Assembly (NCBI GenBank): GCA_964391885.1
Contig: CAYMNU010000001.1
Location: 1-31,846, forward strand
Reading direction: 5' to 3'
Origin: CAYMNU01 sp964391885
GTDB taxonomy: Archaea; Altiarchaeota; Altiarchaeia; JAFGQM01
Length of the DNA stretch: 31,846 nt
Below the pieces are notes generated by a model. That model saw only the letters and a list, made by a program, of their open reading frames with translations. It searched no databases and was not told the DNA's origin. The position numbers were made by a program, and so were the translations under genes. Below are positions 7,866-15,627 of the stretch, in pieces. Numbering within the stretch: position 1 is the first letter of the stretch; each line of letters begins with the position of its first letter.

Positions 7866-8451
7866 CTCGCCTCCTATCCGGCTCTACTCCTGCCTTTATC
7901 AAAGCTGACTTTAATGCAGCATCCCGTGTACGCGTATATGGCTCACTTGAGAACCTTTCTCTGGCCGCGTCATACCTGTCCAAAAATTTTTTTGTCCTTT
8001 TGCCCGGAAACCAGCCCCCCAATAACTTTCTTACTTCTCTTTCTATTTCCCGCCGTTTCGTTATCTCTGAAACAGGCTCGTAAGCATCTCTCGACTTCCA
8101 AGAGTTTATTCTCTCCTGTATTTTCCCCCTTTCCTTTACTAGGTCGCGCAAGGCTTCTCTCATCGGTATGTTGGTGATTCCCATATGTCCCAATGTGTGT
8201 TCCATAGGCATCCTATCATGGGCATCGTTTGCCGTTCTTTCTAAATGTTCTCTGATTTCATTTATCGCTTTCTCGCTCCTTGCAATGCCCACCATGTCGA
8301 GATGCCAGTCGAGATGGCTTTCAAGAAAGCGCCTATATTGTGCCTCACCCCCCTCCCATAGGAAATTCGCCCTTTCCATAGCTTGCTTGTGCTTATCCCT
8401 TATGCGCCTGCGTTTCGCTCTATTTGAGATTACTTTAGGCGCTTTATTCAT
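7849..8451 (-). CDS. Basic helical protein of unknown function, paralogue A
   Basis: This is a 200-residue Arg/Lys-rich helical protein with no recognised family. A very basic N-terminus (NRAKRRRIRDKHKQ) is followed by a His/Trp-containing segment (LESHLDWHLDMVG), then the region shared with the downstream paralogue (GHMGI..., TKRREIEREVRKLLGGWFPGKR). Its start overlaps the stop of the CARF-wHTH gene as ATGA, so the three genes form one operon. Candidate roles are a nucleic-acid-binding effector or a structural protein under control of the CARF sensor. This is inference from position and charge only. Confidence 0.65.
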   Translation of the reverse strand: MNKAPKVISNRAKRRRIRDKHKQAMERANFLWEGGEAQYRRFLESHLDWHLDMVGIARSEKAINEIREHLERTANDAHDRMPMEHTLGHMGITNIPMREALRDLVKERGKIQERINSWKSRDAYEPVSEITKRREIEREVRKLLGGWFPGKRTKKFLDRYDAARERFSSEPYTRTRDAALKSALIKAGVEPDRRRGARKG

Positions 8452-9092
8452 TTCTCCTCCTTTGGCTCGACATAGCCCTTCATGAGTATCCTGCCCATGA
8501 GCGAGAGCTTTATTGAGGTCTTCTTGCCCTCAACGGTTTCAACCAAACCCATTTCTTTAAGCCCCTGCGACCTGGGGTTGCCGTTGACGTGGTAAGAGAC
8601 TAGGGGCAGGCTCATGCCCGTCTTCTTTGCCAGTTCATCAAGCGACGAACAGCAGTCCTTTTCATAGAACAGCGCTTCCAACATGCGCATCTTCCTGTCG
8701 GTTATGAGCTTGTAGTAGGAGAATTTGAGAACTGGCAGCATGCTGATGACGCCCTCGCTGACTGCGAATGCCCTCATGCCGTTGACGAATGCCGCAGACG
8801 TAAGCGCACAGCGCGATATCTTGTCACCGCTCGAGACGTTTATGAGGACATCCTTGCCTTCATAGGCCTTGCCCACGCCGTGGACTATCCTGAAAGTGTC
8901 TTCCCAGATGTCTTGCCCGGCTTCTGCCACCTCTACGGCCACCTTGAACCTGCCCAGCTCTTTCAGGGCTTTCTCAGCCTCCTTTTTTGTCTCGGGATAT
9001 GTAATGAGTATGACTTTGTCTGTCGGGAATTCCCTCACTGCAGCATAAAGGTCCTCGATCTCGGGCCCCACGCCCGCAACTATTATTGACAT
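8448..9092 (-). CDS. CARF-domain winged-helix regulator (Csa3/DUF6293-like)
   Basis: The N-terminal 130 residues form a Rossmann-like CARF domain: an initial strand (MSIIVAGVGPEIEDLYAAV), a second strand (KVILITYPE), and the ligand loop VLINVSSGDKISRCALTSAAFVNG in place of the NvSGGtK motif typical of CARF proteins. A linker then leads to a C-terminal winged helix (about 135-205, with LDELAKKTGMSLPLVSYHV). CARF domains bind cyclic oligoadenylates or related nucleotides, and Csa3/DUF6293 proteins are transcription regulators. There is no CRISPR array or cas gene in the window. It leads an operon with two unknown basic proteins. A minus-strand TATA-like box at 9111-9120 is 26 bp upstream (leaderless). 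Confidence 0.72.
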   Translation of the reverse strand: MSIIVAGVGPEIEDLYAAVREFPTDKVILITYPETKKEAEKALKELGRFKVAVEVAEAGQDIWEDTFRIVHGVGKAYEGKDVLINVSSGDKISRCALTSAAFVNGMRAFAVSEGVISMLPVLKFSYYKLITDRKMRMLEALFYEKDCCSSLDELAKKTGMSLPLVSYHVNGNPRSQGLKEMGLVETVEGKKTSIKLSLMGRILMKGYVEPKEEK

Positions 9093-9110
9093 TATTTAAA
9101 CCCCTGTTTT

Positions 9111-9133
9111 GACTTTAAATGTTTCTTTTATAG
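9111..9133. promoter_or_regulatory. Back-to-back promoters for the CARF operon and the micropeptide
   Basis: Two TATA-like boxes sit side by side in the gap between divergent units. TTTAAA in 9111-9120, read on the minus strand, is 26 bp before the CARF gene ATG. CTTTTATAGC in 9125-9133, read on the plus strand, predicts a transcript start near 9155, just before the ribosome-binding site of the micropeptide gene. The overlap means the two units could influence each other. Confidence 0.5.
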
Positions 9134-9170
9134 CTCCAAGGCTAAAAAATAGCGTAAAAGGAGGCAAAAA

Positions 9171-9221
9171 ATGAACGGACCAGGATGTTGCGGACAAGGA
9201 CCGGGATGCGGCTGTCACTAA
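9171..9221 (+). CDS. 16-residue Cys/Gly/Pro-rich peptide
   Basis: The frame encodes MNGPGCCGQGPGCGCH: four cysteines as CC and CXC, spaced by Gly-Pro turns, with a C-terminal His. It is preceded by a perfect AGGAGG (9159-9164) six bases before the ATG, the strongest ribosome-binding site I noticed in a window where most genes are leaderless. It also has its own TATA-like box and a T-rich stretch after the stop. These signals argue for genuine translation. The composition suggests a thiol metal-binding or redox peptide, and the next genes are glutaredoxin and thioredoxin reductase. The function is unproven; a short non-coding RNA is the alternative. Confidence 0.62.
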   Translation: MNGPGCCGQGPGCGCH

Positions 9222-9227
9222 GCCCGC

Positions 9228-9258
9228 CCCTTTCTTATTTTTTTGTTTTTTCTTTTTT
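9228..9258 (+). terminator. T-rich termination tract after the micropeptide gene
   Basis: A long run dominated by T (CCCC followed by several T-tracts, 9231-9258) follows the micropeptide stop. Archaeal RNA polymerase terminates at such tracts without needing a hairpin. This would isolate the micropeptide as a transcript of roughly 90-100 nt from the glutaredoxin operon. Confidence 0.5.
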
Positions 9259-9310
9259 CGAAGTTTAACAGCTTTTAACCTATAAGACTAAAATTACTCT
9301 GGTGAATAAA

Positions 9311-9541
9311 ATGGAAATAACAGTATACTCCACACCCACATGCCCATATTGCGGGATGGTAAAGGAGTTTCTAGAGGAAAACAAGCTGGCGTTCAAGGAT
9401 ATCAACGTCGCGGAAGACAAGGAGAAAGCCCAGGAGATGATTGACAAGTCCGGGCAGCTGGGAGTCCCTGTAATAGATGTAGGTGGCAAGCTCATAGTGG
9501 GATTCGACAAGAGCGAGCTCAAGAAAGCTCTAGGCTTATGA
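9311..9541 (+). CDS. Glutaredoxin-like thiol-disulphide oxidoreductase
   Basis: The 76-residue protein is a minimal glutaredoxin: first strand MEITVYSTPT, active site CPYC (C11 and C14), the NVAEDKEKAQEMIDKSGQLGVPVIDVGGK segment with the cis-proline (GVPV), and the final GFDKSELKKALGL helix. It would cycle dithiols using electrons from the thioredoxin reductase encoded next, which starts inside its stop codon (ATGA). I chose the ATG at 9311, but a leaderless GTG start at 9302 is possible because a TATA-like CTTTTAACC at 9272-9280 is 26 bp before it. Confidence 0.92.
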   Translation: MEITVYSTPTCPYCGMVKEFLEENKLAFKDINVAEDKEKAQEMIDKSGQLGVPVIDVGGKLIVGFDKSELKKALGL

Positions 9542-10446
9542 GAGCCATGGCCTACGACCTTGCGATAATAGGGGGCGGTCCCGCCGGCATGAGCGCGGCC
9601 GTATACGCTGCAAGATTCAGGCTAAAGACATTGCTGCTGGCAAGAGAGTTTGGCGGCGTGTTGGCAAACGCGCCCCTTATTGAGAACTGGCCCGGCGAGA
9701 AGAGTTTGAGCGGGGCGGAGCTCATGGCAAAACTCCAAAGCCATGTGGAAAGCCTTGGTGTCGATATCAAGCAGGCGTCAGTAGATAACATATCAAAAAA
9801 AGCGGGCCTTTTTCTAATAAAATCGGACGAGGGCGAACATGAGTCAAAATCCATACTTCTTGCCACGGGGACAAAGCATCGCAAGCTGGCTGTGCCAGGC
9901 GAGGAAAAATTCTATGGCCGTGGCGTGAGCTACTGCGCAGTCTGCGACGGGGCATTCTTCAGGGACAAGGCCGTGGCGGTAATAGGGGGAAGCGACTCCG
10001 CCGCCAAAGAGGCGCTTTTCCTTTCGGAGAACGCCGCGAAGGTCTATATAATCTATAGGAAGGAAAAGATACGCGCCGAGCCCATCAATGCCGAGCGGGT
10101 CGAAAAGAACGAAAAAATCGAGATAATAACGAACACGAATGTTTTGGAGATAAAAGGCGACAAGTTCGTCACGCATGCAGTTCTTGACAAGGCTTACAAA
10201 GGCAGCAAAGAGCTGCCGATTGACGGCGTTTTCGTGGAAATCGGCTATGACCCCCAGAGTGACTTGGCCAAAGCTCTGGGCGCCAAGCTAGACAAGGGCG
10301 AGATAATCATCGGCAGCGGCTCGGAGACTAGTGTCCCGGGCGTGTTCGCGGCAGGGGACGTCACTTCAAACAGCTTCAAGCAGGCCATCACCGCCGCGGC
10401 ACAGGGCGTTGTCGCCGCGAAGAGCGTTTACGATTACATAAAATGA
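9538..10446 (+). CDS. trxB: Thioredoxin reductase (FAD-dependent)
   Basis: This is a two-domain low-molecular-weight TrxR. The FAD site is IIGGGPAGMSAA (10-21), the redox disulphide is CAVCDG (C133-C136), and the C-terminal FAD motif is GVFAAGDVTS. The pyridine-nucleotide site is unusual: GGSDSA (150-155) replaces GGGDSA, and YRKEKIR (173-179) replaces the HRRXXXR that contacts the NADPH 2'-phosphate. Electron-donor preference may therefore differ from NADPH, as in some other archaeal TrxRs. It is translationally coupled to the upstream glutaredoxin (ATGA) and to the next gene (ATGA), giving a redox operon. Confidence 0.93.
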   Translation: MRAMAYDLAIIGGGPAGMSAAVYAARFRLKTLLLAREFGGVLANAPLIENWPGEKSLSGAELMAKLQSHVESLGVDIKQASVDNISKKAGLFLIKSDEGEHESKSILLATGTKHRKLAVPGEEKFYGRGVSYCAVCDGAFFRDKAVAVIGGSDSAAKEALFLSENAAKVYIIYRKEKIRAEPINAERVEKNEKIEIITNTNVLEIKGDKFVTHAVLDKAYKGSKELPIDGVFVEIGYDPQSDLAKALGAKLDKGEIIIGSGSETSVPGVFAAGDVTSNSFKQAITAAAQGVVAAKSVYDYIK

Positions 10447-11126
10447 TGAGAATAATAGCAATACTGGCAATACTGGCGCTTGTCCCTACTGGCATTGCGA
10501 GTATCGATTGCATCTGCAGCAGGCCGGCCGCGCCGGGCATAACCGTGGGTTTCTCCTGCGAATTCCTAGGGGGGACTACAGACAATGTGAGCATCTACCT
10601 TAGCTCCGAGCCTGAACTTGGCATGCCTGTGGAGGGTTGGGCTATGAAAAACAAGGACGGCGCGCAGTTGCCTATTAATTACCTCACAGTTATAGTGGAA
10701 AAGGACTCGCAAGAGGTAAAAACATTAACTACGGACAAGAACGGCTATTTCTCGTTTGATCTGGACGGCTCAGGGATGTATGAGATCTATGGAGGGGACG
10801 CTAAACTGGATTTTATCATAGCAATCGAAGAACCACAAGAAGCTCAGGAAAGCGCGCCCGAAACCGAAGAGCCGGACGATGCTCTAAACGGGGATGAGCC
10901 AACCGAAGACAATGAATCCGGCGAAGCCGATGAAGCCGATGCCTTGCCTGATGAGGAAAACACCACCCAAGAACCCGAACCGAAGACTTCGATCCCAGAT
11001 GACTCTTTCATATACCTTGCAATCGCAATCCTGGCAATCGCAGCATTGGCAGTAACCTTAATCAAAACGAGAAAATGCTCCCCACAGCGCAAGAGTTCAG
11101 GTATCTCAGGAAAAAGGCGGGCTTAA
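10443..11126 (+). CDS. Secreted, membrane-anchored protein with beta-sandwich and acidic stalk
   Basis: The 227-residue product starts with a signal peptide (about 1-19, IIAILAILALVPTGIAS) followed by several cysteines (CICS, SCEF). The segment at about 60-125 (YLTVIVEKDSQEVKTLTTDKNGYFSFDL) looks like an Ig-like or carboxypeptidase-regulatory-like repeat. Residues about 130-180 form a Glu/Asp/Pro-rich low-complexity stalk. A transmembrane helix at about 189-207 with a basic tail anchors it at the C-terminus. It overlaps trxB (ATGA) and runs 52 bases into the next gene. The family is unknown; a surface role is inferred. Confidence 0.7.
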   Translation: MMRIIAILAILALVPTGIASIDCICSRPAAPGITVGFSCEFLGGTTDNVSIYLSSEPELGMPVEGWAMKNKDGAQLPINYLTVIVEKDSQEVKTLTTDKNGYFSFDLDGSGMYEIYGGDAKLDFIIAIEEPQEAQESAPETEEPDDALNGDEPTEDNESGEADEADALPDEENTTQEPEPKTSIPDDSFIYLAIAILAIAALAVTLIKTRKCSPQRKSSGISGKRRA

Positions 11127-11632
11127 CGCAAAAGGAATTGGCGGACAAAGCGGGCCTTAGCCAGGCGCTCATCGCCAGAATAGAGTCGGGCAGCATAGAC
11201 ACCCGCTTATCCACTGCCCAGAGAATACTCGATGTCATTAAGAAGTCCGGCCAGGCAAAAGCCAAGTCCCTGGATATAAAGGACTACATGATATCTCCCG
11301 TCATATATTGCAAAACAGGCGACCCGATAAAGAGGGTCGTGGAAAAGATGGAAGAGCACGGCATTTCCCAGATGCCTGTGATGGACGGCGGCAAGGCCGC
11401 TGGGTCAGTCACTGACACGCAGCTTGTACAGATTCTGGCCAGGAAGGGTGCCCGCTCGGCGAGGCGCAAGATAAGCGACGTCATGTCAAAGCCCTTCCCG
11501 GAGCTAGAGATAAGCGCACCCATAGACCGGGCTATAGAGCTTCTGGCAGGGAATCCTGCAATCCTCATCACCAACGGTCCGCATGTAGCAGGCATATTGA
11601 CCAAGGCGGACGTGCTGAGGCTGATGGTGTGA
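11075..11632 (+). CDS. HTH-CBS transcriptional regulator (COG3620-like)
   Basis: An XRE-type helix-turn-helix (about residues 5-60: FRYLRKKAGLTQKELADKAGLSQALIARIESG) is fused to two CBS domains (about 70-125 and 130-185). CBS pairs usually sense adenine nucleotides or S-adenosyl ligands, and this fusion is a known archaeal regulator family (COG3620). The start lies 52 bases inside the upstream gene, a long overlap for this window. I kept the first ATG because the HTH begins immediately after it. The target is unknown; the adjacent nrd operon and the redox operon are the nearest candidates. Confidence 0.9.
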   Translation: MLPTAQEFRYLRKKAGLTQKELADKAGLSQALIARIESGSIDTRLSTAQRILDVIKKSGQAKAKSLDIKDYMISPVIYCKTGDPIKRVVEKMEEHGISQMPVMDGGKAAGSVTDTQLVQILARKGARSARRKISDVMSKPFPELEISAPIDRAIELLAGNPAILITNGPHVAGILTKADVLRLMV

Positions 11633-11731
11633 GCATCTGCGGATTTTCTCTATTTCTGTCCTGTAAAAATCCCTCCCGAATAGCTGCTTTAAAAGGGTTG
11701 AATTTCTTACAAAAAACGCAAAAACCGATTG

Positions 11732-11740
11732 GTTTTTATA
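11732..11740 (+). promoter_or_regulatory. TATA box of the nrdR-nrdJ-cobO operon
   Basis: GTTTTTATA matches the strongest TATA-like element recurring in this window (also near 28161 and 31782). It predicts transcription starting around 11762, within the first NrdR-box-like palindrome. It overlaps a further inverted repeat (AAAAACC...GGTTTTT, 11720-11737). Confidence 0.55.
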
Positions 11741-11759
11741 GGGGCTCCCATAATATTCC

Positions 11760-11809
11760 ACATCAATATATTGGTGTTGCTTGGGTCCTATACCCCAATA
11801 TGTTGTGGT
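11760..11809. promoter_or_regulatory. Tandem NrdR-box-like palindromes
   Basis: Two 18-bp imperfect palindromes lie at 11760-11777 (ACATCAATATATTGGTGT, one mismatched pair) and 11792-11809 (ACCCCAATATGTTGTGGT, two mismatched pairs). Both resemble the bacterial NrdR box (ACACWATATATWGTGT), and their centres are 32 bp apart, three helical turns, as in bacterial tandem boxes. The first covers the predicted transcription start, so binding would block initiation. This fits autoregulation by the NrdR encoded directly downstream. Confidence 0.68.
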
Positions 11810-11873
11810 TTTTGGCTCTTTGAGGGTTGTCGGCGGGGCCGCGGCGACGCGGCTGCCCGTCGTAATATTTAAA

Positions 11874-12326
11874 ATGAAATGCCCCTTCTGCGGGTTCTCT
11901 GAGACTAAGGTGGTGGATAAGCGGGATTCGCACGAGCTAGACGTGACCCGGCGCAGGAGGGAATGCCTGAAGTGCCACGAGCGCTTCACTACCTACGAGC
12001 GCCCTGACATCTCCCAGATCATGGTCATCAAAAAGGACGGCAGGATGGAGGCATTCGACCGCTCAAAAGTCCTCAAAGGTATCGTAAGGGCATGCGAGAA
12101 AAGGCCCATCGCCGTCGGCCTCATGGAAAAGATGACAGACGACATCGAGGCCGAGCTTCGCAAGGACTTCACCCGCGAGGTGCCGAGCAAGCAGATAGGC
12201 ACGCTGGTGATGAGGAAACTCAAACGCATGGACAAGGTCGCTTACCTGAGGTTTGCGTCGGTATACCGCGAATTTGAGGGTTTAGACGACTTTGAGAAAG
12301 AAGTTACAAGGCTGGTAAAGCACTAG
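11874..12326 (+). CDS. nrdR: Transcriptional repressor NrdR
   Basis: NrdR represses ribonucleotide reductase genes when dATP/ATP is bound to its ATP cone. The 150-residue protein has the zinc ribbon with C3, C6, C31 and C34 (CPFCG and CLKCHERF), the DNA-contacting RRRRE stretch, and the ATP cone (VIKKDGRMEAFDRSKVLKGIVRACEKRP through YLRFASVYREF). The frame extends upstream to 11781, but the family start MKCPFCG is unmistakable. It is the first gene of the operon with nrdJ (5-base gap) and sits behind tandem NrdR-box-like operators. NrdR is mainly bacterial, so its presence in an archaeal operon is notable. Confidence 0.96.
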   Translation: MKCPFCGFSETKVVDKRDSHELDVTRRRRECLKCHERFTTYERPDISQIMVIKKDGRMEAFDRSKVLKGIVRACEKRPIAVGLMEKMTDDIEAELRKDFTREVPSKQIGTLVMRKLKRMDKVAYLRFASVYREFEGLDDFEKEVTRLVKH

Positions 12327-12331
12327 AAAAA

Positions 12332-15300
12332 ATGATTCAGACGACCGTAAGGAAAATAAAGAAGAGGGACGGAAGGATAGTCAAGTTTGACCAAGGAAAG
12401 GTTGCAAACGCCATATTCAGGGCCGCACAGTCGATAGGCGGCAAGGACAAGGAGTTGGCCGAGAAGCTTTCCGACGAGGTCGTAAAGCTATTGGAGGAAA
12501 AGTTCGACGGCCACAGCACGCCCAGCGTTGAAGAGGTCCAGGACTTCGTAGAAAAGGTGCTTATCGAAGGGGGCCACGCCCAAACAGCCAAAACATACAT
12601 ATTATACCGCCAGAAGCGCGCCGACATCAGGAAGGCAAAATCCATACTGGGCGTCGAGGACGACATCAAGCTTACACTGAACGCCATAAAGGTGCTTGAG
12701 AAGAGGTATCTAAAGAAAGACCTGGACGGCAGCGTTTCCGAGACTCCCAAGGAGCTTTTCAAGCGTGTTGCCAAGAACATTGCAAGCGCTGATGCGAATT
12801 ACGGCGCGGAAGAAGCCGAGGTCAAGAAAACCGAGCGTGAGTTCTACAATTCGATGACCTCATTGGAATTCATGCCCAATTCCCCCACACTCATGAACGC
12901 AGGAAGGGAGCTTCAGCAGCTTTCCGCTTGCTTCGTCCTTCCCATAGACGACGACATGGAGAGCATCTTCGAGACTCTCAAGTCCACTGCCCTAATACAC
13001 AAAAGCGGAGGTGGAACCGGGTTTTCCTTCTCGCGCCTCAGGGCCTCGGGGGCAAGGGTCAAGTCCACGAGCGGGGTGGCTTCAGGGCCTATCTCTTTTA
13101 TGAAAGTGTTCAATGCAGCGACAGAAGTCATAAAGCAGGGGGGCACGCGCCGCGGCGCGAACATGGCTATCCTCAGGGTAGACCACCCGGACATCCTTGA
13201 TTTCATAGTCTCAAAGGAGAGGGAAACAGCACTCAACAACTTTAACATCTCCGTGGGCATTACGGAGAAATTCATGGAAGCCGTTGAGGCTGACGGTGAT
13301 TACGAGCTTGTCGACCCGATAAGCAAGAAGCCTGTCAACACACTGAACGCAAAACGGGTATTCGACCTGATCGTGACAATGGCATGGAAGAACGGCGAGC
13401 CTGGGATAGTATTTTTGGACCGATTAAACAAGGATAACCCCACGCCGGAGATAGGTGAAATCGAGAGCACTAACCCATGTATAACTGGCGACGCGCTTGT
13501 TTCCACAGAGCATGGCTTGATGAGGATGGATGATGTCGCCTCACGATTCGAGGATGGCGGTTTGGGCGTTATGACTGATAATAGGGCCATGGCTGCTAAT
13601 CTTGGCCTTGCAACCGATGGCGGGGATTTGGGCATTACTCAGCATATTATTTCACAAGCTTTCAAGACCGGCAAAAGGGATGTTCTTCGAATAGAAACAA
13701 AATCAGGATATGAACTTGAAGCTACGGCAAACCATAAAATTATGACTACAATGGGCTGGGTTATGGCTGGAGACCTAATGCCGACTGAACATAGGGTATT
13801 AATACAACCCAACGAAGGAAGTTTCAATACTTCAAAAAAATTGCCCTTTGACATCACAAATCATTTTGAGGGCCACAATGGCCGAAAATATGAAATGAAT
13901 TTACCGGATTGCTGGTCATATGAACTTGGATTAGCTTTGGGTTGGCTTGTCGGCGATGGGTGGTTGAGGTCCGGTGACAAGAATTGTCGTGTCGGGTTCA
14001 CATTTGCCGAAGAAGACAAGCCAATTTTGGATATTCTCAAACCTACTCTGAATTCATGGTATGGAAAGGACATTGAGGAGATCAAGCGCGACAATGGAGT
14101 TTATCATCTTTCATACCACAGCAAGTTCTTTATTGAATTCTTTAAGAAGCTTGGGGTAAAACCAGTCAAGGCTGATGAGAAAGAGGTTCCAGACAGCATA
14201 TTTACCGCACCAAAAGAAGCCGTTGTAGGTTTTTTACAGGGATTATTCAGTGCCGATGCAACTGTACGTGACAATCCAAAGAGCAATAGCTCATGGGTGG
14301 CCCTAAGCTCCAAGAGTAAAAAATTAGAACAGGGCGTACAACTTTTACTGCTAAATCTTGGAATTAAGAGTGCCATACTAAATCGATCGAGAAAACCCAG
14401 AGATAATCTATTCGAATATACGACTATATCAGGCGAGAAAAAAACTTATTCTTCTGACGGCATTCTCTTTGAATTGGGTGTTTTTGGCAAAGGCCGCGAG
14501 ATATTTGCGTCGGAAATCGGTTTCCTTAATAATAAACAAGACAAACTTGAGAATATTAGGTATACGAGGGTTAAACATCAGGACTTCACGGATGAGATAA
14601 TATCAGTGACTCCGGTAGGGCAGAAGTTAGTCTATGATTTAACAGAACCGACGACACATTCAGTCCTTGCTAATGGTTTTTTAGTTCATCAATGCGGGGA
14701 GCAACCCCTTTTGCCGTACGAGTCATGCAATCTCGGTTCGATAAATCTCTCCAAGATGGTGTCCTACCACAACGGCCAGGCAAAGATAGATTACCCAAAG
14801 CTGAGGAAGACTGTAAGGATGGCTGTGCACTTCCTGGACAACGTCATAGATATGAATAACTATCCGTTGCCAAGCATTGCGGAAAAGACGCGCTCCAACC
14901 GCAAGATAGGCTTGGGGGTGATGGGATTTGCAGACATGCTCATAATGCTGGGCATACCCTACAACAGCGAAGAGGGCGTAAAAACTGCAGAGGAGGTGAT
15001 GAAGTTCATCAGGGAAGAGGGCATCATCATGAGCAGGGAGCTGGCCCTGCCGCGCGGACCTTTCCCCAATTTCAAAAAGAGCATATTCAAGGACGAAGTC
15101 CCACTAAGAAATGCGACCATAACGACGATTGCGCCCACCGGCACAATCAGCATAATCGCAGGCTGCTCCAGCGGCGCAGAGCCGCTGTTTGCAATCTCCT
15201 ACGTCAGGAGGAACATACTCGACCAGGGCGATGAGCTGATTGAGGTCAATCCCCTTTTCGAAAAAGTCGCCTATGACCGGGCTTTCTACAACGACGACCT

Positions 15301-15625
15301 GATGAGGAAGATAGCCTCCCACGGCACAATCCACGGTGTGGAAGAGATACCTGAAGATGTGAGAAACGTATTCGTCACCGCGCACGACATCAAGCCCGAA
15401 GACCACGTCAGGATGCAGGCCGCTTTCCAAAAGTACACCGACAATGCGGTAAGCAAGACTGTGAACTTCCCAAGCAACGCAAGCACATGGGATGTGGAAG
15501 CCGTCTACATGCTGGCATACCGCCTCGGCTGCAAAGGCGTCACAATCTACCGCGACCAGAGCAGGTCGGAGCAGGTACTGAACATTGCGGGCGAGAAGAA
15601 AGAGTGCGAGAAATGCGCTGAATAA
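12332..15625 (+). CDS. nrdJ: Class II (B12-dependent) ribonucleotide reductase with intein
   Basis: NrdJ reduces ribonucleotides to deoxyribonucleotides using a thiyl radical generated from adenosylcobalamin. The 1097-residue precursor starts with an ATP cone (VRKIKKRDGRIVKFDQGKV). The catalytic set is C200 (LSACFVLP), N381, C788 and E790 of NPC-GE, and C799 (ESCNLGSINL). The C788-C799 spacing of 11 matches known class II enzymes. PTGTISIIAGCSSG and a C-terminal CEKC shuttle pair complete it. A 405-residue intein (383-787) separates N381-P382 from C788, so the enzyme cannot work until spliced to 692 residues. No class I or III partner gene is seen, and cobO follows. Confidence 0.96.
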   Translation: MIQTTVRKIKKRDGRIVKFDQGKVANAIFRAAQSIGGKDKELAEKLSDEVVKLLEEKFDGHSTPSVEEVQDFVEKVLIEGGHAQTAKTYILYRQKRADIRKAKSILGVEDDIKLTLNAIKVLEKRYLKKDLDGSVSETPKELFKRVAKNIASADANYGAEEAEVKKTEREFYNSMTSLEFMPNSPTLMNAGRELQQLSACFVLPIDDDMESIFETLKSTALIHKSGGGTGFSFSRLRASGARVKSTSGVASGPISFMKVFNAATEVIKQGGTRRGANMAILRVDHPDILDFIVSKERETALNNFNISVGITEKFMEAVEADGDYELVDPISKKPVNTLNAKRVFDLIVTMAWKNGEPGIVFLDRLNKDNPTPEIGEIESTNPCITGDALVSTEHGLMRMDDVASRFEDGGLGVMTDNRAMAANLGLATDGGDLGITQHIISQAFKTGKRDVLRIETKSGYELEATANHKIMTTMGWVMAGDLMPTEHRVLIQPNEGSFNTSKKLPFDITNHFEGHNGRKYEMNLPDCWSYELGLALGWLVGDGWLRSGDKNCRVGFTFAEEDKPILDILKPTLNSWYGKDIEEIKRDNGVYHLSYHSKFFIEFFKKLGVKPVKADEKEVPDSIFTAPKEAVVGFLQGLFSADATVRDNPKSNSSWVALSSKSKKLEQGVQLLLLNLGIKSAILNRSRKPRDNLFEYTTISGEKKTYSSDGILFELGVFGKGREIFASEIGFLNNKQDKLENIRYTRVKHQDFTDEIISVTPVGQKLVYDLTEPTTHSVLANGFLVHQCGEQPLLPYESCNLGSINLSKMVSYHNGQAKIDYPKLRKTVRMAVHFLDNVIDMNNYPLPSIAEKTRSNRKIGLGVMGFADMLIMLGIPYNSEEGVKTAEEVMKFIREEGIIMSRELALPRGPFPNFKKSIFKDEVPLRNATITTIAPTGTISIIAGCSSGAEPLFAISYVRRNILDQGDELIEVNPLFEKVAYDRAFYNDDLMRKIASHGTIHGVEEIPEDVRNVFVTAHDIKPEDHVRMQAAFQKYTDNAVSKTVNFPSNASTWDVEAVYMLAYRLGCKGVTIYRDQSRSEQVLNIAGEKKECEKCAE
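13478..14692 (+). mobile_element. LAGLIDADG intein inserted at the NrdJ radical cysteine
   Basis: The intein begins with Cys (CITGDALVSTEHGL, block A). It has the block B TXXH motif (ATANHKIMT), two LAGLIDADG endonuclease motifs (ALGWLVGDGW and FLQGLFSADA), block F (YDLTEPTTHS) and the C-terminal block G ANGFLVHQ before the +1 Cys. The last residue is Gln, not the usual Asn. Gln-ending inteins are known and splice, sometimes more slowly. The +1 nucleophile is the enzyme's thiyl-radical cysteine. The coding sequence is visibly richer in A/T than the flanking nrdJ exteins, consistent with horizontal arrival. Both endonuclease motifs keep their acidic residues, so homing activity is plausible. 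Confidence 0.95.
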
Positions 15626-15627
15626 GG

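Noticed and set aside
8448..9092. CRISPR-associated locus around the CARF protein
   Set aside because: I saw no repeat-spacer array and no cas gene in the window. CARF-HTH proteins also occur outside CRISPR loci.
13849..14376. Minus-strand ORFs inside the intein
   Set aside because: They are shadows of the plus-strand intein, which has complete splicing and endonuclease motifs.
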